This document shows positions 1-7,207 of a DNA stretch of 64,000 nucleotides, in pieces. Position 1 is the stretch's first letter; every line of letters begins with the position of its first letter. The DNA comes from Micromonospora mirobrigensis (GTDB lineage: Bacteria; Actinomycetota; Actinomycetes; Mycobacteriales; Micromonosporaceae), in the NCBI RefSeq assembly GCF_900091555.1, contig NZ_FMCX01000004.1:372001-436000 (forward strand). Direction: 5' to 3'. The notes beneath the pieces are model-generated. The model saw only the letters and a list, made by a program, of their open reading frames with translations. It was not told where the DNA came from and did no database searches. The position numbers and the translations under genes were made by a program.

Positions 1-708
1 GCGAAGATCGTCATCCGCAACGAGTCGGACATGCCGATCGAGAACCTCTTCTACTACGTCGACTACGACCTGACCGACGAGGCGAAGCCGGACGACGTGG
101 CGTACTTCCACGCGTACTACCGGCAGGAGAAGCCGTGCACCCCGGTGCCGAACGGGCTCGCCCCCGGTGAGGTGCCGAACCCGTGGGACCTGCCGGGGGT
201 CAACCTCACCGGCGAGGACAACTACGTCATCCTCGACACCGACGGCGGGGCCGGGCACTACGTCGGCTGCGTGCTGAGCATCGACAACCACAACGCGTCC
301 AACCAGCCGTACACCTGGCCGGGCGAGGGCGACGACATGATCTTCATCGACGGCGAGCAGTGGCCGCCGTCGCTGCACGGCACCGGCACGGAGGACTACT
401 TCAACGCCGCGTGGGGCTTTCCCAGCGGCGCGTACGCCGGGCCCTACCACGGCATCAGCCTGGCCAGCAGCCCGCAGGAGCACTTCGGACTCTGGAGCAT
501 GTACCGGTTCCACATCGAGGACCCGGTGCGCTTCTCCAAGTCGATCAAGGTGACGATCGAGCACGGCCACGCCAACGACCAGGGCAACGACTTCTCCTCG
601 GTGGCGTACTGGTACCAGCACCACCCGCACAAGCCGCTGCCGGAGCTGCCGCCGGTGGCCGAGCGCCTGCCGCGCCGCTGGCCCGAGCACGGCCTGTGGG
701 ACGAGTGA
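1..708 (+). CDS. GH172 (DUF2961) family glycan-active protein, 5' truncated
   Basis: The reading frame is open from base 1, so the N-terminus lies outside the window and the last 235 residues are present. The segment has the DUF2961 core: IFIDGE, then HGTGTEDYFN, then a YRFHIEDPV strand and SSVAYWYQ, as in the beta-sandwich enzymes now called GH172. Known members act on fructofuranosides (difructose dianhydride synthase/hydrolase) or on D-arabinofuranosides. The Glu of GTGTEDYF is probably catalytic. A LacI regulator, a GH32-like fructosidase and a PfkB kinase follow on the same strand, which favours a fructose-containing substrate (inference). No secretion signal can be judged because the start is missing. 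Confidence 0.85.
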   Translation, partial: AKIVIRNESDMPIENLFYYVDYDLTDEAKPDDVAYFHAYYRQEKPCTPVPNGLAPGEVPNPWDLPGVNLTGEDNYVILDTDGGAGHYVGCVLSIDNHNASNQPYTWPGEGDDMIFIDGEQWPPSLHGTGTEDYFNAAWGFPSGAYAGPYHGISLASSPQEHFGLWSMYRFHIEDPVRFSKSIKVTIEHGHANDQGNDFSSVAYWYQHHPHKPLPELPPVAERLPRRWPEHGLWDE

Positions 709-780
709 CCGGTCCGATACCGTTGGTCTGCCGTCCACTCCGGACGACCGACCCCAGCTGAGTGATGCGGTGATGAGCTG

Positions 781-1815
781 ATGGGAACCAAGGTGAGCAT
801 CCGGGATGTGGCCGCGGCCGCGGGCGTCTCGGTGACCACCGTGTCCCACGTGCTCAACAACAAGTCCGGCACCCGGGTCAGCCCGGAGACCCGCGAACGC
901 GTCGAGTCGGCGGCCCGCCAGCTCGGCTACGCGGCCAACGGGCTGGCCCGGGGACTGCGGCTGCAACGCTCGCACACCCTGGGCCTGCTCAGCGACGTCA
1001 TCGCCACCACCCCGCACGCCGGCCGGATCATCCTCGGCGCGCAGGAGACCGCCTCGGCCCGCGGCTGGGTGCTCATGCTCCTCACCACCGGCGGCGACCC
1101 GCAGGTCGAACGGCGGGAGATCCAGGCGCTGGCGCAGCACCGGGTCGACGGGGTGCTCTACGCGACCATGTACCACCGGGTCGTCGAGGTCCCCGACGAG
1201 CTGCGGCCGATGCCGGTGGTGCTGCTCGACGCCGCCAGCACCGACCCGAGCCTGCCGTCGGTGGTGCCGGACGAGACCGGCGGCGGCCGGGTCGCCGTCC
1301 GGGAACTGCTCAACCGGGGGCACCGGCGGATCGGCTTCGTGACCAACGTCGACGACATCCCCGCCACCCGCGGCCGCCTGCTGGGTTACCAGGAGGCGCT
1401 GCGGGAGGCGGCGGTGCCCTACCGACCCGACCTGGTGCTCGACGAGGTCTCCGACACCCTCGGCGGCTACCGGGCGGCCCGGGAGCTGCTCACCCGCCCG
1501 CAGCGACCGACCGCCCTGTTCTGCTTCAACGACCGGATGGCGATGGGCGCCTACCGGGCGGCGGCGGAGCTGGGCCTGCGGATCCCCGACGACCTGTCGG
1601 TGATCGGCTTCGACAACCAGGAACTCATCGCGGACGGGCTGCACCCCGGCCTGACCACGGTGGCCCTGCCGCACTACGAGATGGGCGCCTGGGCCGTGGA
1701 GACCATGGTCGAGCTGCTCAACCAGCCCAAGGGAGCGCGACGGCGCGCCGCGCGGCAGGTCGTCATGCCGTGCCCGCTGGTCGCGCGCGCGTCGGTCGCC
1801 GCCCCGCCCGGCTGA
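781..1815 (+). CDS. LacI family transcriptional regulator
   Basis: 344 residues. An N-terminal LacI helix-turn-helix (VSIRDVAAAAGVSVTTVSHV, then the NGLARGLR hinge) is followed by a periplasmic-binding-protein-like sensor domain with HTLGLLSD and the C-terminal IPDDLSVIGFDNQELI block typical of the family. It lies between the GH172 gene and the GH32-like gene and probably controls this sugar locus. The effector is unknown; a fructoside is the contextual guess. The start ATG has only a weak Shine-Dalgarno (GATGAG). No clear palindromic operator is visible in the 72-nt gap upstream. Confidence 0.9.
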   Translation: MGTKVSIRDVAAAAGVSVTTVSHVLNNKSGTRVSPETRERVESAARQLGYAANGLARGLRLQRSHTLGLLSDVIATTPHAGRIILGAQETASARGWVLMLLTTGGDPQVERREIQALAQHRVDGVLYATMYHRVVEVPDELRPMPVVLLDAASTDPSLPSVVPDETGGGRVAVRELLNRGHRRIGFVTNVDDIPATRGRLLGYQEALREAAVPYRPDLVLDEVSDTLGGYRAARELLTRPQRPTALFCFNDRMAMGAYRAAAELGLRIPDDLSVIGFDNQELIADGLHPGLTTVALPHYEMGAWAVETMVELLNQPKGARRRAARQVVMPCPLVARASVAAPPG

Positions 1816-1950
1816 CGGTCCGTACCCCGCCACCCACCACCCCACCCGCCGACCGGCCCTCACCGGTCCGGCCGTACCGACGTACCCCGCCGCAGCCGCG
1901 GCGTCGACGCACCCGCCGCCCCGCGCGGCGCCGAAGGTAAAGGACCCACC

Positions 1951-3054
1951 GTGCTGCGACTCCCCGACGCCTGGATCTGGGACTTCTGGTTCGCCCGCGA
2001 GGGCGACACCCACCACCTGTTCTTCCTGCGCGCCTCGCGGGCGCTCGGCGACCCGGACCGCCGGCACTTCCGGGCCAGCGTCGGGCACGCCGTCTCCACC
2101 GACCTGCGCACCTGGACGCAGCTCGCCGACGCCCTGGTCCCCGCCGACCGGCCGGCCTTCGACGACGTGGCCACCTGGACCGGCTCGGTGCTGCCCGGCC
2201 CGGACGGCCGTTGGTACATGTTCTACACCGGCGCCGGCAGCACCGAGCGGGCCTTGGTGCAGCGGATCGGACTGGCCACCTCCGCGGACCTGGTCACCTG
2301 GGAGCGGCACCCGACCTCGCCGGTGCTCACCGCCGCCGGCCGCTGGTACGAGCGCTTCGGCGACTCCACCTGGCAGGACGAGGCGTGGCGCGACCCGTGG
2401 GTGTTCCCGGACCCGGACGGCGACGGCTGGCACATGCTGATCACCGCCCGCGCCAACGAGGGACCGGTCGACGACCGCGGGGTCATCGCCCACGCCCGCT
2501 CGCACGACCTGGTGCACTGGGAGGCGCAACCGCCGGTGACCGCGCCGGGCAGCGGCTTCGGCCACCTCGAGGTGCCCCAGGTGGAGATCGTCGACGGCCG
2601 ACCGATCCTGATCTTCTCCTGCCTGCACGACCAGCTCGCCGAGCGCTGCCGCGACGCCCGCGCCTGCGGGGTCTGGGCGGTCCCCGGCGACTCGCTGCTC
2701 GGCCCCTTCGACGTCACCCGGGCAGAGCGGCTCACCGACGACAGCCTCTACAGCGGACGGCTGGTCCGCGACGCCGCCGGCGAGTGGCAGCTGCTGGCCT
2801 TCCTCAACCACGACGAGCAGGGCCGGTTCGTCGGCGAGCTGAGCGACCCGATCCCGGTACGCGTCACCGCCGACGGCACAGTGCTGCTCGGCGACGCCGA
2901 GCCGGGCACCCCGTACTCGGTGCACGGCCGACGCGACGTCGCCCCCGACCCGTCCCGGGCCGGCGCGCTGACCCAGGCCGACGACACCACGGCCACCGCC
3001 GACGGCGCGCCCCCCACGGGTACGCCGGCCGACGCGGTCCCGGCGGGGGCCTGA
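1951..3054 (+). CDS. GH32/GH68-like beta-fructosidase
   Basis: 367 residues, five-bladed beta-propeller type. The expected clan GH-J carboxylates are visible: D11 in WIWDFW (nucleophile), D148 in WRDPWVF (the RDP motif, transition-state stabiliser) and E207 in LEVPQVE (acid/base candidate). Predicted reaction is hydrolysis of sucrose or short fructans, or transfer between them. No signal peptide, so a cytosolic enzyme for imported oligosaccharide. The GTG start is chosen because AAGGTAAAGGA lies just upstream and the nucleophile block begins straight after. It ends 3 nt before the PfkB kinase gene. The C-terminal ~40 residues are Ala/Thr/Pro-rich and probably disordered. A GH43 assignment is the main alternative. 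Confidence 0.8.
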   Translation: MLRLPDAWIWDFWFAREGDTHHLFFLRASRALGDPDRRHFRASVGHAVSTDLRTWTQLADALVPADRPAFDDVATWTGSVLPGPDGRWYMFYTGAGSTERALVQRIGLATSADLVTWERHPTSPVLTAAGRWYERFGDSTWQDEAWRDPWVFPDPDGDGWHMLITARANEGPVDDRGVIAHARSHDLVHWEAQPPVTAPGSGFGHLEVPQVEIVDGRPILIFSCLHDQLAERCRDARACGVWAVPGDSLLGPFDVTRAERLTDDSLYSGRLVRDAAGEWQLLAFLNHDEQGRFVGELSDPIPVRVTADGTVLLGDAEPGTPYSVHGRRDVAPDPSRAGALTQADDTTATADGAPPTGTPADAVPAGA

Positions 3055-3057
3055 GCC

Positions 3058-3999
3058 GTGCTGACCGTGCTCGGCGAAGCCGTGGTGGACCTCGCCCCGG
3101 CCGGCGGCGGTGACCTGCTCGCCGCCCACCCGGGCGGCAGTCCGCTCAACGTGGCGGTCGGGCTGGCCCGGCTCGGCCGGCCCACGGCCATGCTGGCCCG
3201 GTTCTCCCGGACGGCGTTCGGCCGCCGGCTGCGGGCGCACGCCGACACCAACGGGGTAGACCTGACGCACGCGGTCGCCGACGATCGACCGGCCACCCTG
3301 GCCGTGGTCTCCCTCAACCCCACCGGCGCGGCGGAGTACGACTTCTATCTGACCGGGACCGCCGACTGGCACTGGACCCCGGAGGAACTGCCCGGGCTGC
3401 CACCCGGCACGGCGGTACTGCACACCGGTTCCCTCGCCGTGCTGCTGCCACCCGGGGCGGACGTCGTGGCCGACCTGCTGGCCCGGGAGCACGCGGCCGG
3501 GCGGGTGCTGATCAGCATCGACCCGAACGTCCGCCCGGCGGTGCTCGACGACCCGGACGCCGCCCGGGCCCGGCTGCTCGCCCTGGCCCGGCACGCGCAC
3601 CTGGTCAAGGCCAGCGACGAGGACCTGGCCTGGCTGCTCCCCGGCGCCTCCGTGGAGCAGGCCGCCGCGCGGCTACTCGAGGCCGGGGTACGCCTGGTGG
3701 TGGTGACCCGCGGCGCCGCCGGCTCGTACGCGGTCACCGCCGACGGGACCGACCTGCACCACCCGGCCCGCCGGGTGACCGTGGTGGACACCGTCGGGGC
3801 CGGCGACGCGTTCACCGCCGGGCTGCTCGACGCGCTGGTGGAGGCGGGGGCCGCGACGCCGTCGGCGGTGGGTTCACTCGACGCTGCCGGGCTCGGCGCG
3901 GTGCTGGACCGAGCCACCCGGGTCGCGGCGATCACCTGTGGACGGGCCGGCGCCGACCCGCCCCACCGGCGGGAGCTGACCGCTTCCGTGGACGGGTGA
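3058..3999 (+). CDS. PfkB family sugar kinase, probable fructokinase
   Basis: 313 residues, ribokinase fold. Visible signatures are GGSPLNVAVGLARLG near residues 27-40, DPNVR at 155-159 and the C-terminal DTVGAGDAFTAG with catalytic D250 in GAGD. DPN-R and the overall pattern fit fructokinases, which make fructose-6-phosphate or fructose-1-phosphate. The GTG start lies 3 nt after the stop of the GH32-like gene, so the two are co-transcribed; hydrolysis of fructosides followed by phosphorylation of free fructose is a coherent pathway. Exact sugar specificity cannot be read from sequence. Confidence 0.88.
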   Translation: MLTVLGEAVVDLAPAGGGDLLAAHPGGSPLNVAVGLARLGRPTAMLARFSRTAFGRRLRAHADTNGVDLTHAVADDRPATLAVVSLNPTGAAEYDFYLTGTADWHWTPEELPGLPPGTAVLHTGSLAVLLPPGADVVADLLAREHAAGRVLISIDPNVRPAVLDDPDAARARLLALARHAHLVKASDEDLAWLLPGASVEQAAARLLEAGVRLVVVTRGAAGSYAVTADGTDLHHPARRVTVVDTVGAGDAFTAGLLDALVEAGAATPSAVGSLDAAGLGAVLDRATRVAAITCGRAGADPPHRRELTASVDG

Positions 4000-4015
4000 C
4001 CGGACCCGGACATGC

Positions 4016-4051
4016 CGCTGGCCGGCACCCCGTGCGGGGTGCCGGCCAGCG
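4016..4051 (-). terminator. Strong hairpin, terminator of lysozyme-like copy 1
   Basis: A 17-bp perfect inverted repeat (arms 4016-4032 and 4035-4051) around a 2-nt loop, placed between the convergent PfkB and lysozyme-like genes. It lacks a T-run, as usual in GC-rich actinobacteria. The same hairpin stands at 17216-17251 behind the second copy. Confidence 0.8.
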
Positions 4052-4069
4052 TTCGTTCATGTGGTGGTG

Positions 4070-4663
4070 TCAGTTGTTCCAGTGCTGGGCGACCAGGTCG
4101 GCGGCCTGCTGCTCCCACTGCGCGTACGCGTCCGGGTAGGCCGACACCTGCACCGTCTGCGCGGCATCGGTCAGCGGCATGTCCTGCCACCCGTCGACCT
4201 GCTTCAGACCCTTCAGGAACGCGGTCGTCGAGTAGGCCGGGTCGGTGATCTGCTCCGGCGAACCCCAACCACTGGACGGGCGCTGCTGGAACAGACCCAG
4301 CGAGTCATGGTCATTCTTGTCGCCCAGGTGACCCAGGTTCTCCAGCTTCGACTCCTGCAGGCTCGTCGCGATCGAGATCACCGCGGCCCGCTCCGGGAGA
4401 CCGGCCTTCTTCGTGGCGGCGATGATCGCCTTGACGTTGGCGGTCTGCTCGTCGTTCAGGTCAATGCGCGACTGGGCGCCCTGCACACCGTGCGGGATCA
4501 GCGCCTTCGCGTCCACGCCCGGCTTGTCGGCCTGCACCGCCACCGCGACCGGGGAGGCGTGCACCGGCTCAGCAGCGTGAGCGGCAACCGGACCGGCGAA
4601 CACACCACCGGTGAAAGCAAGACCAGCAATACCCAGCACACTCTTGGTCAGCATCGAGTTCAT
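4070..4663 (-). CDS. Secreted lysozyme/transglycosylase-like protein, copy 1
   Basis: 197 residues with a Sec signal peptide (hydrophobic core 8-23, likely cleavage after AHA at 28-30). The mature part has a lysozyme-fold signature, ATSLQESKLENL with candidate catalytic E104, then DSLGLFQQRPSSGWGSPEQI at 120-139, followed by helices ending in AYPDAYAQWE. Such proteins are common in actinomycetes, often left as hypothetical or mislabelled as transporters; a peptidoglycan-cleaving role is inferred from the Glu and the SLGLFQQRP block. The start ATG has GGAG 7-10 nt upstream. A second copy at 17270-17860 differs at only a few residues. Two ECF-type promoters lie upstream. Confidence 0.8.
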   Translation of the reverse strand: MNSMLTKSVLGIAGLAFTGGVFAGPVAAHAAEPVHASPVAVAVQADKPGVDAKALIPHGVQGAQSRIDLNDEQTANVKAIIAATKKAGLPERAAVISIATSLQESKLENLGHLGDKNDHDSLGLFQQRPSSGWGSPEQITDPAYSTTAFLKGLKQVDGWQDMPLTDAAQTVQVSAYPDAYAQWEQQAADLVAQHWNN

Positions 4664-4736
4664 GGGAAAGCTCCATTCGGGGGTTGGCGCGGCACCCGAG
4701 GGGGATCAGGCGACGCGCAAGCACCGTCAGGCGCTC
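4664..4736 (-). other. Conserved 73-nt leader segment before copy 1
   Basis: The 73 nt before the start codon match 17861-17933 before copy 2 with one mismatch, while the leader farther upstream (4737-4850) has diverged in sequence and length. The segment contains the Shine-Dalgarno GGAG and two GCCTGA direct repeats around a GACG/CGTC pairing. Retention may mean a translational control element or simply recent duplication. Confidence 0.5.
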
Positions 4737-4860
4737 GAGAAGATCCGGGGGAAAGTCTTTGGGGGGCGGTCGCGGACCCTGAGGGCTCATCGCGACCCAC
4801 ACACCGGTTCCTGCCAGCCACCCGAACCCGTAGGGCTCGTCGTGGCGGCGGACCATGTGT

Positions 4861-4886
4861 AACGACCTCGGACCCGGGATCATTCC
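4861..4886 (-). promoter_or_regulatory. Proximal GGAAT-N18-GTT promoter, copy 1
   Basis: On the minus strand GGAAT (4882-4886) is followed by exactly 18 nt and GTTACAC (GTT at 4861-4863). This matches the GGAAT-N18-GTT consensus known for Streptomyces sigma-R and related ECF factors. The predicted transcript has a leader of about 190 nt. Confidence 0.7.
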
Positions 4887-4958
4887 GGGGCCCCGCCCGA
4901 TCCGTCACGGCATCGGCGCTGGCAGCCGGGGGTGCTGCTGCGGTCGTCCAGAGGGTGT

Positions 4959-4984
4959 AACGACCTCGGCCCGGCCGCCATTCC
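4959..4984 (-). promoter_or_regulatory. Distal GGAAT-N18-GTT promoter, copy 1
   Basis: A second GGAAT (4980-4984), 18-nt spacer and GTTACAC (GTT at 4959-4961), 98 bp upstream of the proximal one and on the same strand. Both promoters share the extended TCGTTACAC -10 region. Confidence 0.7.
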
Positions 4985-5279
4985 ACCGCCGTGATGCCAC
5001 CGGCCACGCGCAGGATTCGGACAATCACCCCAGCCCACCCACCGGCCGGCATCCATGACGGGACCCGGTGCAGATCCTGGAGGGAACCAACCCCCAGACG
5101 GCCCGAACCGGCCAGAATCCACCGCGTTCAGGGCGACACCGGTCAACCACGAACGGCCCCGACCACCAACCTCCGTGCCCCTACAGACCTGAGAGCACAG
5201 ACGACTCACCCACCAACCGGTCACGGTGTTCAGCCGGCCGTCCGCCATCACTATCGTGTCCCGGCCGCAGAGACCACGT

Positions 5280-5319
5280 CCGGTGAGTCGTCCACGCTCT
5301 CAAGTCGGTAGCCGCCGAA
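5280..5319. other. 40-bp box conserved upstream of both lysozyme-like copies
   Basis: This 40-bp block matches 18285-18324 with one mismatch although most flanking sequence differs. It lies about 300 bp upstream of the distal promoter here and about 150 bp in copy 2. Function unknown; possibilities are a regulator site or the remnant of a duplicated neighbour. Confidence 0.5.
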
Positions 5320-5389
5320 ACCGACCACGATCCTGACACCGTCGACGAGAAGGTCGCCGAGCCAGACGGACCACCACGCCGAGGACGGG

Positions 5390-5411
5390 CCTCGCCCCGC
5401 GCCGGGCGAGG
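5390..5411 (-). terminator. Terminator of the Mo-oxidoreductase operon
   Basis: Hairpin with an 8-bp stem (CCTCGCCC / GGGCGAGG) and 6-nt loop, 15 bp beyond the stop codon of the last gene of the operon on the minus strand. Confidence 0.65.
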
Positions 5412-5425
5412 GATTTACCGTCGGC

Positions 5426-5719
5426 CTAGAGCGGGCGGGGGTGCGGCTGGTCCAGTGGCATCGGCACCTGCAGGAAGGTGGCGCCGCGCAGGTCCAGCCA
5501 GGCCCGGTCGGGCGAGCGGACCAGTCGCAGCATCACCTCGGTGCAGTTCGGGCAGCGTCCGACCAGGCCGGGAGCGTGCGAGAAGACGTGCAGCCCGGCC
5601 ATCGGGCCGACCATCCCGCAGGACTCGCAGCGCCCGGTGGCGCTGCTCAGGTCCACCGCGAAGAGTTCCCGCAGCGGCCCGTCGAGCATGTTGCCGTCCA
5701 GGTACGACATGTCGGTCAT
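5426..5719 (-). CDS. DUF6510-like small zinc-ribbon protein
   Basis: 97 residues with two Cys pairs (CESC and CPNC) set about 30 residues apart, suggesting a single Zn2+ ribbon, followed by a strand-rich SPDRAWLDLRG tail. It resembles the DUF6510 family of actinobacteria (recognised from memory). The ATG is preferred because GAGGAG lies 6 nt upstream; a GTG at 5740 overlapping the stop of the preceding gene would add seven residues. It is the last gene of a three-gene operon after a molybdopterin oxidoreductase and a flavin reductase, so a chaperone, electron-transfer or regulatory role for that pair is possible (inference). Confidence 0.78.
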   Translation of the reverse strand: MTDMSYLDGNMLDGPLRELFAVDLSSATGRCESCGMVGPMAGLHVFSHAPGLVGRCPNCTEVMLRLVRSPDRAWLDLRGATFLQVPMPLDQPHPRPL

Positions 5720-5736
5720 CAGCGTCTCCTCGCCGT

Positions 5737-6507
5737 TCACCCGGTGGGGCCGAACCGTTCGGTGCGGATCCGCCGGGACTGGTGACCCAGCCCGACCAGC
5801 AGGTCCGCCGCCGTCTCCACGAAACCGGTCGGCCCGCAGACGTAGCAGAGCGGCTCCAGGTCGGGCGGCCAGCCGTGGGTGTTCAGGTCGGCCAGCCCGA
5901 TCCGGTGCGGCTCACCCCGCCAGCCCTCCGGCGCGGCCCGGGTCCAGACGTACGCGACGTCCAGGCCGTGGTCGTCGCGGGCCCGGCGGCGCAGCTCCTC
6001 GGCGTAGATCACGTCGTCGGGGGTGCGGACCGAGTAGACCAGCCGGAACGCCGCCCGGTTGCCGGCCGCGCGGCGGGCCCGCAGCATGGCCATCAGCGGC
6101 ACGATGCCGGAGCCACCGGCCACCAGCAGCACCGGCGCCTTCTCCTCGGGCCGCCAGACGAACCAGCCGCCCACCGGGCCGCGTACCTCCACCGGGTCGC
6201 CGGTGGCCCAGACGTCGGTGAGGTACGGCGACACCTCCCCGTCGGGCACCTTCTGCACGGTCAACGCGATCCGCTCCCCCTCGGCCGGTCCGGCCAGCGA
6301 GTACGACCGCGCGGCCTGGTAGCCGTCGGGGGCGGTGAGCCGCACGTCGACGTGCTGCCCGGGCAGGTGGCCGGGCCAGCCGGGCACCTCCAGCACCAGG
6401 GTCTGCGCCGTCGCCGTCTCCACCCGCCGCTCGACGAGGCGGCCCACCCGCCAGGTCAGCGGGGCGGCGACCCGGGCACCGGATGCCGTCCCGGTCACCT
6501 CAGTCAC
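5737..6507 (-). CDS. FNR-type flavin oxidoreductase
   Basis: 256 residues of the ferredoxin-NADP reductase superfamily. The FAD-binding RSYSLA motif lies in the N-terminal barrel; VAGGSGIVPLMAML and YVCGPTGFVE form the NAD(P)-binding half. No 2Fe-2S cysteine motif is present, so electrons must pass straight from flavin to a partner. The gene overlaps the end of the molybdopterin oxidoreductase gene by 8 nt, strongly suggesting it supplies reducing equivalents to that enzyme. It plays the part that the membrane haem protein MsrQ/YedZ plays for MsrP in proteobacteria (inference from context). Confidence 0.85.
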   Translation of the reverse strand: MTEVTGTASGARVAAPLTWRVGRLVERRVETATAQTLVLEVPGWPGHLPGQHVDVRLTAPDGYQAARSYSLAGPAEGERIALTVQKVPDGEVSPYLTDVWATGDPVEVRGPVGGWFVWRPEEKAPVLLVAGGSGIVPLMAMLRARRAAGNRAAFRLVYSVRTPDDVIYAEELRRRARDDHGLDVAYVWTRAAPEGWRGEPHRIGLADLNTHGWPPDLEPLCYVCGPTGFVETAADLLVGLGHQSRRIRTERFGPTG

Positions 6508-7099
6508 CCTGGTAGCGCTGCTCGCGCCAGGGGTCGCCGTAGTCGTGGTAGCCGGCGGTCTCCCAGAAGCCGGGCTGGTCCATGGTCCTCAGCTTGATGC
6601 CGCGGACCCACTTGGCGGACTTCCAGAGGTACAGGTGCGGCACCAGCAGCCGGGCCGGGCCGCCGTGCTCGGGGTGCAGCGGGGCGCCGTCGTAGGTGTG
6701 CGCCACCCAGGCCCGCCCGCCGCGTAGGTCGTCCAGCGGCAGGTTGGTGGTGTACCCGCCGTAGGAGTGGGCCAGCGCGAAGTGGGCGTCGGTGTCGAGG
6801 CCGTCGAGCAGCGTGTCCAGGGAGATGCCCTGCCAGCTGGTGTGCAGCTTGGACCACCGGGTGACGCAGTGCAGGTCGACCTCGGCCGTCTCCTGGGGCA
6901 GGGCCATCAGCTCCGCCCAGGACCATCGACGCTCGTCGCCGTTCTCGGTGGTGATGACGAACTCCCAGGTCTCCAGCGGCACCTTCGGTGTCGGGCCGGC
7001 GGAGAGCACCGGGAAGTCCTCGGTCAGGTACTGCCCGGGTGGCAGCGCCGGTTCGGCCGAACGGGGCCGCCCCTGGAATCCCGGAGACACGATTCCCAC
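6500..7099 (-). CDS. Sulfite oxidase-family molybdopterin oxidoreductase
   Basis: 199 residues corresponding to the SUOX/MsrP molybdopterin domain. C78 in VDLHCVTRWSK is the expected Mo-ligating cysteine, and GGYTTNLPLDDL and PHLYLWKSAKWVRGI are family blocks. There is no twin-arginine signal and no dimerisation domain, so the enzyme appears cytosolic, unlike exported MsrP. Substrate unknown; S- or N-oxides are the family precedent. First gene of an operon with the FNR reductase (8-nt overlap) and the zinc-ribbon protein. Start is uncertain: GTG 7099 is used, GTG 7090 is also possible, and neither has a strong ribosome site. Confidence 0.85.
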   Translation of the reverse strand: MGIVSPGFQGRPRSAEPALPPGQYLTEDFPVLSAGPTPKVPLETWEFVITTENGDERRWSWAELMALPQETAEVDLHCVTRWSKLHTSWQGISLDTLLDGLDTDAHFALAHSYGGYTTNLPLDDLRGGRAWVAHTYDGAPLHPEHGGPARLLVPHLYLWKSAKWVRGIKLRTMDQPGFWETAGYHDYGDPWREQRYQGD

Positions 7100-7207
7100 C
7101 CGTAGTTCGTACCACCTGCGAGCGGCGGGCCGGGAGCTTTCCCGTACGCCGGAACCCGCCGGAGGCGTCGCGGCCCGCCGGGGTCGGCGGGCCGCGACGC
7201 GCCGCGG

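Larger units (their letters stand above)
4664..5425. other. 760-bp non-coding regulatory region upstream of copy 1
   Basis: No convincing gene is seen in this stretch; frames here lack ribosome sites and domains. It contains the conserved leader segment, two ECF-type promoters, a shared block around 4985-5040 (including CGGACAATCACCCCA, also before copy 2), about 240 bp present only here, a conserved 40-bp box at 5280-5319, and the terminator of the next gene at 5390-5411. Confidence 0.7.

Noticed and set aside
4664..5300. A c-di-AMP (ydaO) riboswitch before the lysozyme-like gene
   Set aside because: Wall hydrolase genes often have one, but the leader lacks the conserved ydaO sequence blocks.
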